From assembly GCF_019091455.1 (NCBI RefSeq), contig NZ_JAGXJN010000001.1:716036-759733 (forward strand): DNA of 43,698 nucleotides. The letters run 5' to 3'. The stretch comes from Chitinophaga sp. GbtcB8. Its GTDB lineage: Bacteria; Bacteroidota; Bacteroidia; Chitinophagales; Chitinophagaceae. Shown here piece by piece: positions 15,450 to 25,151 of the stretch (positions within the stretch are counted from its first letter, which is position 1; each line of letters begins with the position of its first letter). Under the pieces are notes generated by a model. It was not told where the DNA came from. It saw only the letters and a list, made by a program, of their open reading frames with translations, and ran no database searches. Position numbers and translations under genes: made by a program.

Positions 15450-17132
15450 ATGATACGGGGAGAGTATAATGCCCGTATTAGGATTTTGGCTTTTAAAAGA
15501 GACGGTGTTTACATTTACGATGAGAATGAAATAAAGACTGAATTTCCATCGGCAGGGTACGTTTTCGCACCGAACCTGTTTTCTGAAGACGATTATAAAG
15601 TAGGCGATCTCCTGGAATTTTCGACTTTGCCTTTCGATTCACCAAACGGCCCGGATGAAATGAGGCTTGATGTTAAAGTTCCCATCAAGACAGCTGGGAC
15701 CGAGTTATTCCGGATTGACGAGGATATACTTGATAATCCACTGGCATTAGACCAGGTAAGATTAAAAATGTTTATAACTGAGGCAACGGGGAATTTTTAC
15801 ATCCAGAATTATTCAAAAGTATATGGGCCATTTAAGCTTTCAGGCAACGAAGTGATTCCCATAACAGATACCAAAGTGCATCGTTTTGACAAGATACCAC
15901 CTATCATCGCAATCGCGGATAAGTTGTACCTCCTGGAAAAGCCAACAGAAATTGTTGCAAGGATTGATTGCAGCAGACCAGCAGAACTTGTATCTTGGTT
16001 CAAAAAGAATTTAAAATCCCTGACACTTCCTTCGCAAGAAATTCAACAGCTTCTGCAACAACTTGACCAAGCTGAAATAGCTGATCTTGACAGTGCAAAA
16101 TTTGCTAGGATAAAGAAGCTTACTGAAAGCTTGCTTTTGACCCGACAGGAATTGGAACTGTTATCACGAACATCAACAACATTAGCAGAAATTTTTACAA
16201 ACTCACTGCAACATCTCCGCGATGAACTTAAAGCAGAAGAAATAGAGCCCTATGAAAAGGAACGGGTCCAAATTCAAGTGGAATGTAGTCGATTGACACA
16301 GGCAAACAAACAATTACAGCTTGAACTCGAAACCATTTTAGCCCAAAAAGAAGAGCTCTCAAATGAAGTTGATTTTCTTGAAAGCAACAGAATTCGTCTC
16401 ATTAAAGATATCAAAATAAGGAGCGCGTTGGCTGAAACAACTCCTGAAATCATACCCAATACTGCTTCCGAAAAGAAATTGTTCACTTTTGAGATACAAT
16501 CTTACCAAAAAAGAAAGCAGGCATTTAATGACCTCTCTACCTTCATAAGCACTTATAAGTCTCTGTTCGAGGACGGGGATTTGGGACCAGGAGAAGGGAA
16601 AAAGGCACTTTTTCAGCTTCGTGATAAACGGGCACTTCTTTGTGCCAATCCAATGTTTATCAGGCTTATTGCAATGAATTCCAATAACTGCAATCTTTTT
16701 ATCCAGCAGGTTGAAGCAGATTGGATCAAGTTCGAATCCTTTTATGACAATGGTTTGAAACAATGTTGGCAGTCTGCCCATAATAATCCTGATATCATTC
16801 ATTTTCTATTACTTGAAGATATCAATATGGCCGCTATTGAGTGTTACGCAAGGCCAATGATGGATTTGATCGCAGGTATCCGTAACACCCTACCTGGCCT
16901 TCAGACATGTTGGCCTCAAAATCTTTGGATTTTTGGTGTCCCGATTGAAAAAAATGGAGAAACTGAATTTGGTATACCGCTTCTGGCACACAGTTTCAGG
17001 GACTGGGGTGCTATACCAATATTTGCGAATATCAACTGCGAGTTGGGTAAGGACGACCGTTACCTGCCTTTACAGGCATTGATCGGGCATGATTTTGAAT
17101 TCTCTGTTTCTATTAATGTGTTTTTTGCATGA
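15450..17132 (+). CDS. Helicase-operon protein B, coiled coil (DruC-like by position)
   Basis: This protein is about 560 residues from the ATG at 15450, 13 bp after the previous stop; an ATG at 15408 would overlap it by 29 bp. The N-terminal 190 residues are beta-rich (VYIYDENEIKTEFPSAGYVF). Residues about 200-330 form a long coiled coil with repeated Leu/Glu/Gln heptads (QANKQLQLELETILAQKEEL). The C-terminal third is globular with a WPQNLWIFGVP segment. No catalytic motif is visible. It is probably a structural or sensor partner of the helicase. Stop and next start overlap as ATGA. Confidence 0.75.
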   Translation: MIRGEYNARIRILAFKRDGVYIYDENEIKTEFPSAGYVFAPNLFSEDDYKVGDLLEFSTLPFDSPNGPDEMRLDVKVPIKTAGTELFRIDEDILDNPLALDQVRLKMFITEATGNFYIQNYSKVYGPFKLSGNEVIPITDTKVHRFDKIPPIIAIADKLYLLEKPTEIVARIDCSRPAELVSWFKKNLKSLTLPSQEIQQLLQQLDQAEIADLDSAKFARIKKLTESLLLTRQELELLSRTSTTLAEIFTNSLQHLRDELKAEEIEPYEKERVQIQVECSRLTQANKQLQLELETILAQKEELSNEVDFLESNRIRLIKDIKIRSALAETTPEIIPNTASEKKLFTFEIQSYQKRKQAFNDLSTFISTYKSLFEDGDLGPGEGKKALFQLRDKRALLCANPMFIRLIAMNSNNCNLFIQQVEADWIKFESFYDNGLKQCWQSAHNNPDIIHFLLLEDINMAAIECYARPMMDLIAGIRNTLPGLQTCWPQNLWIFGVPIEKNGETEFGIPLLAHSFRDWGAIPIFANINCELGKDDRYLPLQALIGHDFEFSVSINVFFA

Positions 17133-18022
17133 CCAGCCGTCTCAACATAATAGAAGGTCTTTTGCAGTGGTTCTATTTTGAACCGGATAAATTCCACTCT
17201 TATCAGAGTATTGAAAAAACCTGCAAAAGAGCGCTTACTACAATTTTTTCTCCCGATGAGGCAAGATATGCTGTTTATAACGTTTTTTATCCCCTGCTAA
17301 GATGGGGAATAGTCGAGTATTATGGGGATAATCGTTTTCGTTTGTCGCCAACAGCTGCAATATATCATCATGGAAAAGTCCTGGTGTGCCATGTGCCAAC
17401 CGCCATGGATGATACTCTACAGTCTTTCAAACTTCCTGAAATTCTTCCTGGAATTTCTTTATATAAGCATTCCCCGGTGGTAGTTGACTCCTGCAAAGAA
17501 TATAAAATTCCTTTGGTGCGATTTGAATTATGCCGGTTATTAAGCCTTGTTCCAACAATTGCTAAGTTAATCCATCTTTGGAATCAAGAACAAATCATCG
17601 ATGCTTCGGGGTTCTTTCAGTTCAATGCCTCCTATTCATGGATAAAAATAAACAAGCAAGCAGTTTTACCAGGTGTGTACAAAAAGTCGGAGAAAACTTT
17701 TGCAAGGAAATTCATAATGTTATCTGGGGGAGAATGCAAGACAATTCCCGAACGAAAGAAACAATTTGATGGTTTTTCACTTGCCGTACTTTTAAGCCGC
17801 ATTCAAAATGCCTGTGAATTGGGCATCAGTTACTCAAAGCAGTTGCAGTTGCTTACTATACAAACACATTTCTTTCCGGTCATTTTAGAACGTATGCTTT
17901 CTATTAATACGTTGTTTTCAGATTATCCCGGTGCTGATGTTGCCAATAGGATTTATCATATAGATAGTAAAGAGTTTGCCTTAGTAAACAATGTCTTTCA
18001 CAACGCAATTCAAATAATATGA
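17129..18022 (+). CDS. Helicase-operon protein C, winged-helix-like (DruD-like by position)
   Basis: This 297-residue protein has an N-terminal region that looks like a winged helix (residues about 10-75: YSPxxAR-like FSPDEARYAVYNVFYPLLRW, then GIVEYYGDNRFRLSP). The rest is unassigned, with no membrane segments. It overlaps its neighbours by 4 bp at both ends (ATGA), so translation is coupled to protein B and to the helicase. DNA recognition is the natural guess from the N-terminus. Confidence 0.75.
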   Translation: MTSRLNIIEGLLQWFYFEPDKFHSYQSIEKTCKRALTTIFSPDEARYAVYNVFYPLLRWGIVEYYGDNRFRLSPTAAIYHHGKVLVCHVPTAMDDTLQSFKLPEILPGISLYKHSPVVVDSCKEYKIPLVRFELCRLLSLVPTIAKLIHLWNQEQIIDASGFFQFNASYSWIKINKQAVLPGVYKKSEKTFARKFIMLSGGECKTIPERKKQFDGFSLAVLLSRIQNACELGISYSKQLQLLTIQTHFFPVILERMLSINTLFSDYPGADVANRIYHIDSKEFALVNNVFHNAIQII

Positions 18023-21000
18023 ATAACCCGTTTGAAATCTGGAAGGAATTACGTAATATCTACTTAAAATACATTGATACCGGTATCCCACTTAAATATA
18101 AACCGCTGGAAAACGAGCGAAAGGATTTGTTAATGGAGCCGGAGGCCATTTGTAAGGAACCTATCATCGAGCTTGTACCTCGGTACGATGAGCAGTATAC
18201 TCTATCAGAAGCCTGTCAGAAACTTCATCTTGATCCACTTTTTGCAATATTTGCAAGGAAGGGATTTTTTCCAGATAGGCATGGACAGGAAAGCAAAGTA
18301 TATATGCACCAGTTTAGGGCAATGCAGGAAGCCCTTGTAAACAGGAAACATATGGTGGCTACAACTGGCACGGGCTCAGGGAAAACGGAATGCTTTTTAT
18401 TTCCACTGTTGTACGACATCTTTAACGAAAAGAAAAATAGGGGGACAAGAAAGCTACATGCAGTTCGCGGTCTGATTCTTTACCCTTTGAATGCGTTGGC
18501 CGAAGATCAGATGAGAAGATTGAGAAAAGGATTAAGCAATTCAACAGCAATAGAATTTTTAGATCGTCAACTCGACGGACAGCGTATCAGTTTTGGGAGA
18601 TACACCGGAATTACCCCGATTAGTGGCCGCAAGACTGCTTCAAAAATCACCCGACTCAAGACGGAGGCTAGCAGCCTTTCCAGAGAATGGGCGGCAGCGA
18701 AACAGTATGCTAATAACAAAATGGATGAAGACTACCTTTATGATCTCCCTAACATGGATCCAGGTATAAATGCGGAATACTGGGACCGGTGGACAATGCA
18801 GGCAACTCCTCCTGATATACTTGTTACCAACTATTCTATGCTCAATATAATGCTCATGCGGCAGCATGAAAACGATATTTTTGATTTAACACGTACATGG
18901 CTTGAGTCAGATCCAAATAACATATTTCACTTAGTAATAGATGAATTGCATTCTTACCGGGGGACAGCAGGAACAGAAGTATCCTATCTAGTAAAATTGC
19001 TTCTACTGCGGCTTGGCCTCGCGGCAGATTCGAACCAGGTCCAGTTTCTGTGTTCAAGTGCTTCTATGCAACCAACAAGCCGATCAAGGAAATTTCTTAC
19101 TGGTTTTTTCGGGCTCCAAGAATCTTCCTATGATCAAAAGTTTGTTATAATCGGCGACGAGCCCAAGAATCACTATACCCCGATTTCATTGTTGGATGCT
19201 GCGCTGTACCGATCGATGAAAGAAGATACTGTTCCTGAATTACAGATTGCTGCAATTTTTGAAAAAGACCAGGTCATACCGCGTCTTCAAAGCCTCGTAT
19301 TGAGGGCGATGGAAAGCAGAGCGATTGCGGAATCTCTTTTTGGAGATACTCAGTATGCAATGGATGCACTTGAAGGTCTGTTGGTTGGACTCAGCCACTT
19401 AAAAAATGAAAAGAATGATAGTAAGCAACCGGTGAGGGCGCACTTTTTTTTCAGAAATATAGAAGGGATTTGGGCTTGTACGAATCCAAACTGCAGTGAG
19501 GTTCCTGAGGCTTACCGATTTGAGGGAAGAACCGTCGGCAAACTATATCGGAACCCCCAGGCAATATGTCGATGCGGCTGTGTTGTCCTTGAAATGGTGG
19601 TTTGCAGACAATGTGGTGAAATATATCTGGGAGGATGGGAAAAAGTAGAAGAGGAGGGGCATTTCCTGTCTATTGAAAAGGATATTTTTCAGGATACAAA
19701 CCGTTACTTTACGATTTATCCGGTGGAGGATAAAAGGAGCGACCGGTGGAAAGAATGTGACTTCGATTTTAAAGATGGCTCTTTTAGGCGAACCTCAATT
19801 GGTAAGATGTTGATGTATGTGCCTGAAAGAGATTATTCACAGCAATATCCTCATCACTGCTATAATTGTGACTATAGTGAAAATAGTTCAAGTGGCCTTA
19901 CCCCTATTCAACGACATTATACCGGTGTACAAAAGGTGAACCAGTTAATGGCAGACTCACTGATGTACGCCATCAAAAAGTTCTCAACGGATTCAGACAA
20001 GCCTAAACTGGTGCTATTTTCGGACAGTAGGTCTGCCGCTGCAAAGCTTTCAGCAGGCATTGAGATAGATCATTACAGGGATACTTTCAGGGCGATCCTG
20101 CTTAACAACCTGGAATTAAGATCAGGTGAAAAGGATATTTTGAAAAAACGTTTTGTGTCGCCTGAGACGATGACCGCTGATGAAAAAGGCTTATACAAGC
20201 AACTGCGAGGTAGTCAGACTTATAAAACTATCATTGAGAAAATTGAAGATTATCGTGCATTCGGTGATACAGAATATGTCTCCGAAATCAATGAATTTCT
20301 CAATGCAAAAAATGTTGTTAAGGTTGAACGCATTGAATCTGATGTTATCAATAAGTTATTTGAACTTGGTATAAATCCAGGTGGTCCACAACCATCTATC
20401 AATGAAAACTGGACAAAGAGCTTTGATTTTTCACAACCTGTTTTTAGCTTATTACATGAGGGGGTTTTGGAAAGAGATCTCCGAATCAGGATACTGTTAG
20501 CCGCAAGAAAGGAGATACTTGTTACTCTTTTCGCCCATAACAAAAGGTCACTTGAGTCTTTGGTCCAGGGAAGGATCGAAGCTGAGGCTCAACACCCCAA
20601 TCAAATAATAAGGGAATTTATAAATACTACTATCCGCATTCTTGGAGAATCATGGCGGATTGAAGGCTATTACAGAAACACAGCAGATGGTTTCCCAATG
20701 AAAATGTGGAGATATGCCAGGCAGGTTTTCAAATTCAGTGGGTGGAATTTTCCTGAGGAGATTCGTGAAGACATAGTTGATTTCTTGGCAAGGAATGGTG
20801 TCATCGTTTCAAGAACATCAATTTTACTGACGGGACGGGGCCTAGTATTTATCCCGGCTACTGTTGGAGATAATGTATGGAAATGTAAGATTTGTGGTAT
20901 TGTTCATTTGCAGCCAAGTGCCGGTATATGTAGTAATTGTAACAAGGAATTGGATAAACGGGACACATTGTTACAAAAGGAACTTGAGAATCTTGACAAC

Positions 21001-23130
21001 TATTATATCTACCTTGCCCATCTTGCCCGCACGAGCTCTCCATTTCGTCTTCATTGCGAAGAACTGACTGGACAGACTGACAAGGAAGATGCAAAGAAAC
21101 GACAGCGGCTTTTTCAAGGACGGGTTACTGAAGGAGAAGTTCAGAAAGTCGAAGAAATTGATCTTTTAAGCGTCACGACGACCATGGAAGCAGGTGTTGA
21201 CATTGGATCCCTTACTGCTGTTATGATGGGCAATGTCCCTCCTCAACGATTTAACTATCAGCAACGTGTAGGGCGCGCAGGCAGAAGGGGGAAGCCTTTT
21301 TCGATGGCCCTATGTGTTGCAAGGGGTAATAGTCATGATCAGACCCACTATGCACAGTCAAAACGAATAGTCTCAAGTACACCCGCGGATCCTTACCTTG
21401 ATCTTGAACGTGTTGAAATTCTGATGCGGATGCTCAACAAACAAGTACTCAAACTAGCCTTCAACAGTTTTGAACTTTTTGAGGATGAGATTATCGATAA
21501 TGTACATGGAGAGTTCGGGAAATATAACAAGTGGTCGAATTATCGGCAAACTGTTCAACGCTGGATTGAGGATCACGAGTCCGAAATACTGGATGTTATC
21601 AGGCATCTTAAGAGAGGTACTTTCATTGCAGAAACTGACGATCATATCTACCAGAAATTGAGAAATACTCTCGTATTATCCATTGATGAAGTAGTAAACA
21701 ATACCCGTGATTACACCCAGCTTGCATTAAGTGAAAGGCTTGCCAATGCAGGTCTTCTTCCAATGTTTGGTTTTCCGACAAATAGTCGTATTCTTTATGA
21801 GAGTCGCGCCACTCAATTACCTCCCGACAATGCCATTGACAGAGATCTTGATATCGCTATTTCTGAATTCGCGCCTGGCAGTGAAGTTATTAAAGACAAA
21901 AAAATCTTGGTTCCCGTAGGGCTAGTACACTATCTTCCTGGTGAGGGTTTTCATCCTGTTGAAGTCGATGGAAGGGGCGTACTTGAACATGGGTTACAAA
22001 AATGTATGAATGCAGATTGCAGAACAATATATTCAAATGTTGTCGAAGGTCAGCTATGCCGGATTTGCAATTCTTCTCTCCAAATAATCAAGGCTTGCTC
22101 ACCCCTGGGCTTTTGCCTTGATTTTGAGAGTGCACCGCGAGATTTTGAGGGAAGGTTCGAATGGTCACCCAGAAGCGGGTTAGTGACCCTTGACCCTGAT
22201 TCCAATCTTTTGCACGAGGTGATACTTCATAACCTTTGCCTGAAATCTAATAAAGTGCCATCGGATGGTATTGTTCACCAGATCAATGATAACCAAGGTA
22301 ATATGTTTCGATTAGGGCAAATCCGCAGTAGTGGCCGATGGGTTGTAGGCGATCTTTTGCAAAGAAGAATAAGCCTGCTTCATGAAGATAATTATGCACT
22401 TGTGTCTTCTCGTCACACAGGAGTTATTACTTTGTCTATTAACCAAGAATTTGAAAATTATCATTTAGACGGCTTGAATCATTATCATAGGGCAGCCTTT
22501 TTATCTTGGGCATTCCTAATACGAAAGGCTATCTGCGATAGGCTTGATATTGAAACCAACGAATTTGATGTAGGTTTCAGGGTCGCGCCAGTTACACGCA
22601 AGCCGGAAGCATATATAGTAGAAAAGGCCGATAATGGAGCCGGATATTGCAATTATTTAAACGGCACTACAGATCCAGAGATAGCTGAAGAAGTATTTAT
22701 TAAGTTCCTCCTACCGGAGGGAAGAGTGTATGAAGAGATACTTATGAAGAATGAGCATGCTGATAGATGTGGATCTTCCTGTTATGATTGCCTTAGAGAT
22801 TATTACAATCAACAACATCACAGCCTGCTTAACTGGAGAATGGCACTGGATGTGGCCACCATAGCCAATGATAAAAATGCAGTACTGGATTTTACTGCTG
22901 CACATTGGGGACATTACCTAGATAACGTATTACTTAAAACTTTAGAGAATAAATTGTCTGGGAGAAGGATGCTCATCAACGGTTATCGCGTAATTGCTAC
23001 TGACAAAAATAAATTTGTGCTAACACATCCTTTTTGGAACGACCATAAATTGGACAACATTCCAGCTTCCATTGATGGACCTGTAAAACTCCTAAATATT
23101 ATGAATGCTGTTGCGAAGGCAAGATATTAG
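18019..23130 (+). CDS. DEAD/DEAH helicase with DUF1998, DruE-like
   Basis: This 1703-residue SF2 helicase has a Q-like motif at 96-106, Walker A TGTGSGKT at 116-123, DELH at 308-311 and an SSAS motif III near 346. Domain 2 carries TTMEAGVDIG near 1055 and motif VI QRVGRAGRRG at about 1082-1091. Zinc-type cysteine groups sit near 490-540, 955-975 and 1330-1350. The C-terminus ends in the MZB/DUF1998 signature CGSSCYDCLRDYYNQ around 1575-1595. DruE (Druantia), DrmA/B (DISARM) and MrfA share this architecture. Length and operon fit DruE best. It is expected to translocate on invading DNA. Confidence 0.88.
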   Translation: MNNPFEIWKELRNIYLKYIDTGIPLKYKPLENERKDLLMEPEAICKEPIIELVPRYDEQYTLSEACQKLHLDPLFAIFARKGFFPDRHGQESKVYMHQFRAMQEALVNRKHMVATTGTGSGKTECFLFPLLYDIFNEKKNRGTRKLHAVRGLILYPLNALAEDQMRRLRKGLSNSTAIEFLDRQLDGQRISFGRYTGITPISGRKTASKITRLKTEASSLSREWAAAKQYANNKMDEDYLYDLPNMDPGINAEYWDRWTMQATPPDILVTNYSMLNIMLMRQHENDIFDLTRTWLESDPNNIFHLVIDELHSYRGTAGTEVSYLVKLLLLRLGLAADSNQVQFLCSSASMQPTSRSRKFLTGFFGLQESSYDQKFVIIGDEPKNHYTPISLLDAALYRSMKEDTVPELQIAAIFEKDQVIPRLQSLVLRAMESRAIAESLFGDTQYAMDALEGLLVGLSHLKNEKNDSKQPVRAHFFFRNIEGIWACTNPNCSEVPEAYRFEGRTVGKLYRNPQAICRCGCVVLEMVVCRQCGEIYLGGWEKVEEEGHFLSIEKDIFQDTNRYFTIYPVEDKRSDRWKECDFDFKDGSFRRTSIGKMLMYVPERDYSQQYPHHCYNCDYSENSSSGLTPIQRHYTGVQKVNQLMADSLMYAIKKFSTDSDKPKLVLFSDSRSAAAKLSAGIEIDHYRDTFRAILLNNLELRSGEKDILKKRFVSPETMTADEKGLYKQLRGSQTYKTIIEKIEDYRAFGDTEYVSEINEFLNAKNVVKVERIESDVINKLFELGINPGGPQPSINENWTKSFDFSQPVFSLLHEGVLERDLRIRILLAARKEILVTLFAHNKRSLESLVQGRIEAEAQHPNQIIREFINTTIRILGESWRIEGYYRNTADGFPMKMWRYARQVFKFSGWNFPEEIREDIVDFLARNGVIVSRTSILLTGRGLVFIPATVGDNVWKCKICGIVHLQPSAGICSNCNKELDKRDTLLQKELENLDNYYIYLAHLARTSSPFRLHCEELTGQTDKEDAKKRQRLFQGRVTEGEVQKVEEIDLLSVTTTMEAGVDIGSLTAVMMGNVPPQRFNYQQRVGRAGRRGKPFSMALCVARGNSHDQTHYAQSKRIVSSTPADPYLDLERVEILMRMLNKQVLKLAFNSFELFEDEIIDNVHGEFGKYNKWSNYRQTVQRWIEDHESEILDVIRHLKRGTFIAETDDHIYQKLRNTLVLSIDEVVNNTRDYTQLALSERLANAGLLPMFGFPTNSRILYESRATQLPPDNAIDRDLDIAISEFAPGSEVIKDKKILVPVGLVHYLPGEGFHPVEVDGRGVLEHGLQKCMNADCRTIYSNVVEGQLCRICNSSLQIIKACSPLGFCLDFESAPRDFEGRFEWSPRSGLVTLDPDSNLLHEVILHNLCLKSNKVPSDGIVHQINDNQGNMFRLGQIRSSGRWVVGDLLQRRISLLHEDNYALVSSRHTGVITLSINQEFENYHLDGLNHYHRAAFLSWAFLIRKAICDRLDIETNEFDVGFRVAPVTRKPEAYIVEKADNGAGYCNYLNGTTDPEIAEEVFIKFLLPEGRVYEEILMKNEHADRCGSSCYDCLRDYYNQQHHSLLNWRMALDVATIANDKNAVLDFTAAHWGHYLDNVLLKTLENKLSGRRMLINGYRVIATDKNKFVLTHPFWNDHKLDNIPASIDGPVKLLNIMNAVAKARY

Positions 23131-23311
23131 CAACTATTCATAAAGTTGATTTTGATAGTAGTCTGTTTCGATGGAGACTATATCCCAGTGGTCGAGTAAT
23201 CATAAAAAGTAAATTCCATGAACGATTGAGGCTTACTGACGTCAGGTGGTATTGGTGGAGTAGATGATGAGCCGTTGAATCTATCGTCTAGTTAAAAAAA
23301 GGAAATCTACC

Positions 23312-23536
23312 TCACTCAAACAACCCTTTGGAATAGTACAAAAATTCCAAAGGGTTGTTAGTAAATCTTGTAAAATGGATTATATAGGGACTTTCAGATA
23401 ATCGAAAGTCTTCAGTAAATTGATAGAAAGGGGCAGTAGCTTTTTTCCCCTGAAAAGAAATCTTCCAGACACGGCGCGTCTTTGCCCCCAAAATCGTAAT
23501 TGCCTGTTTGGCATCTTGCCATATTTCTGTTTTCAT
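23312..23536 (-). CDS. Small hypothetical protein after integrase
   Basis: This 74-residue frame has an ATG start, 11 bp downstream of the integrase stop, and an even, protein-like composition (AKTRRVWKISFQGKKATAPF). No family is recognised. Its C-terminal codons lie in the terminator hairpin, which may mean the reading is fortuitous. Confidence 0.4.
   Translation of the reverse strand: MKTEIWQDAKQAITILGAKTRRVWKISFQGKKATAPFYQFTEDFRLSESPYIIHFTRFTNNPLEFLYYSKGLFE
23319..23359. terminator. Bidirectional terminator, 16-bp stem
   Basis: A perfect 16-bp inverted repeat (23319-23334 with 23344-23359) encloses a 9-base loop. It lies between the helicase operon reading rightward and the integrase unit reading leftward, so it can end transcription from both sides. 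It also encodes the last residues of the small frame at 23312-23536. Confidence 0.65.
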
Positions 23537-23547
23537 AACTGAGAGGA

Positions 23548-24915
23548 TTATGATGCTTCTGATATGGGTAACTGTTTAAAAGCAGATAATTTCTCTGCAA
23601 ACTGCCGCTTGGTTTCATCTTCAAAACTATCCAGGTAATTCTCTGTCGTCTTTTTGTCTGTATGCCCTAATGCTTCCTGAATAAATTCCGTACTGGCTCC
23701 TGAACGTTTCAATACGCTGGAAAATGAATGTCGGGTTACAATGGTGGTTACTTTTTTATCTATATTAATTAATCCCTTAATACGGTTCATCCACTTATTA
23801 ATAAATTTAATAAATAATTGAATGTTATCGTATTGTTCCTGCGCAGTCATTCCGGGGGTGAGTATAGGGAAGATATAATTTTCCGCATCTTTATCAGTAT
23901 TACCCCACCGTTCCATAATACGGTGCATGTCCTCTGTAATATAAACTACAACCGGTTTAGGATCTTCACGGGTAGTCCTTTCAGTTTTTGCCCGGATAAA
24001 AGCAAGGTAATCTCCTTTGACATCTTTATATTTTAACAAGGCAATATCCTTTACATTCATACCATTGCCAAAGTAGCTAAATAGCCAAAAATCTCTGGCC
24101 TTCAGTTCGCTTTCCGTTTCTGGTAGATGATTATATATTTTCTGGATTTCAGGCAGTTCAAGGGCTTTCTTAATATTTCTGCCGGTAGGGATACGGTATA
24201 AGCGTCGCCCAAAGGGGTAACATTCATCCTTCTTAATAATCTTTTGGGCAATAGCTTCATTAAATACTGCCCGTAAGGCGCGTAGATACATACCTATAGT
24301 GGTTTTGCTGCTCCCCTTATTTAGCATCCATCTTTCGTACTGGTGTAAGTAGCTTACCGTAATATCCTGGAACCTTAAGTTACCTCTAAAGTTCTTTAAG
24401 GACTGATAACTTAGATTATTACTCTTTGCAGTACCAATACGTTCTTCCAGCAATAATTTCTCAACCAGGAACCTATAAACAATAGAGATAGTGCCAGGAG
24501 TCGTATGGTCTTCAGCAAATATTGAATATTTCTTTTTCAAAGATTCAGGAAGCTCACTTGAGGCAGGAGCGGTCAAGGTGCAAGGGATAAGTTTTAATAA
24601 TTTAGAAGATTTTTGAATAAATAATGGGTTGCCCAAAATGAACTCCCTTTCAAAAACATCAAAACTGAATGGTTGTATAGCTTTCACCGCCTCCCTGGCT
24701 TCTACTTTAATTTTGTCCAATTGTTCCTTTATGTCCTGTAATCCTGTACTTAAATGCGGAGCTGGTAGTTTATTAAAATCCGTCTCTGACAAATCGATGA
24801 CAGTCGGATAATACCGCGGTAAGCGGTCAAAGATTACCCGTAACTTAATTGGGTACTTACTAATTTTCTTTTTCATTCTGCGACTATCCAGAATGATTGC
24901 TAACGTAGCTGACAT
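23548..24915 (-). CDS. Tyrosine recombinase (integrase)
   Basis: This 455-residue phage-integrase-family protein has an N-terminal arm-binding domain, a SAM-like core-binding domain (about 110-230) and a C-terminal catalytic domain. The box II region reads VTRHSFSSVLKRSG, then GHTDKKTTENYL with nucleophile Tyr427. At the position of the first catalytic Arg the sequence is SYFGNGMNVKD, with Asn instead of Arg; IntDOT of CTnDOT also lacks this Arg and is active. It should integrate the element into tRNA-Lys, and it ends the element about 200 bp from attR. Confidence 0.92.
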   Translation of the reverse strand: MSATLAIILDSRRMKKKISKYPIKLRVIFDRLPRYYPTVIDLSETDFNKLPAPHLSTGLQDIKEQLDKIKVEAREAVKAIQPFSFDVFEREFILGNPLFIQKSSKLLKLIPCTLTAPASSELPESLKKKYSIFAEDHTTPGTISIVYRFLVEKLLLEERIGTAKSNNLSYQSLKNFRGNLRFQDITVSYLHQYERWMLNKGSSKTTIGMYLRALRAVFNEAIAQKIIKKDECYPFGRRLYRIPTGRNIKKALELPEIQKIYNHLPETESELKARDFWLFSYFGNGMNVKDIALLKYKDVKGDYLAFIRAKTERTTREDPKPVVVYITEDMHRIMERWGNTDKDAENYIFPILTPGMTAQEQYDNIQLFIKFINKWMNRIKGLINIDKKVTTIVTRHSFSSVLKRSGASTEFIQEALGHTDKKTTENYLDSFEDETKRQFAEKLSAFKQLPISEAS

Positions 24916-24955
24916 AACTGAAATGTTTTACCGTTACACAATGCCTTACTTCTTC

Positions 24956-24981
24956 AAAATTTGCAAACAAGTTTGCAAACA
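24956..24981. promoter_or_regulatory. Paired TTTGCAAACA boxes, right end
   Basis: Copies at 24960-24969 and 24972-24981, 12 bp apart, lie just upstream of the integrase start. They are in the same orientation as the pair at 75-95. Likely integrase arm sites or excisionase sites; this is inferred. Confidence 0.55.
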
Positions 24982-25108
24982 AACATCAGTTAAACACTTG
25001 AAAGAAGACTACAACGAAAATAAGCAATCTCTTTGAAACGCAGCATGGAAAAGGGTTACAGCAAAATTCGATTAAACCCGGATAAAATAGATTAAGCATT
25101 TATAGCGA

Positions 25109-25151
25109 CTCTTAATCAGCGGGTCTAGGGTTCGAGTCCCTACGGGGTCAC
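25109..25151 (+). repeat. Right attachment site with tRNA-Lys 3' half
   Basis: Anticodon loop CTCTTAA (anticodon CTT at 25111-25113), 3' anticodon stem TCAGC, 5-nt variable loop, complete T-arm and acceptor strand are present. The 5' half of the tRNA is missing, since the bases before 25109 do not pair with the stem. The last 27 bp match positions 1-27 exactly. This is therefore the displaced attachment copy, not a functional tRNA. Confidence 0.8.

Larger units (their letters stand above)
1..25151. mobile_element. Integrative mobilizable element in tRNA-Lys
   Basis: This is a 25.1-kb element bounded by two copies of the tRNA-Lys 3' end (1-27 and 25125-25151, identical over 27 bp). A tyrosine recombinase gene ends about 200 bp inside the right copy. 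The element encodes a relaxase, a MobC-like protein, a primase-like toprim protein and an excisionase-like HTH protein. It has no visible type IV secretion genes, so it should be mobilizable in trans rather than self-transmissible. The cargo consists of two multi-gene operons. The left boundary lies at or just beyond the window start, because the tRNA continues upstream. The exact crossover point is not visible. Confidence 0.85.

Noticed and set aside
25109..25150. A second functional tRNA-Lys gene
   Set aside because: Only the 3' half is present. The bases before the anticodon loop do not form the stem and no 5' acceptor strand exists.
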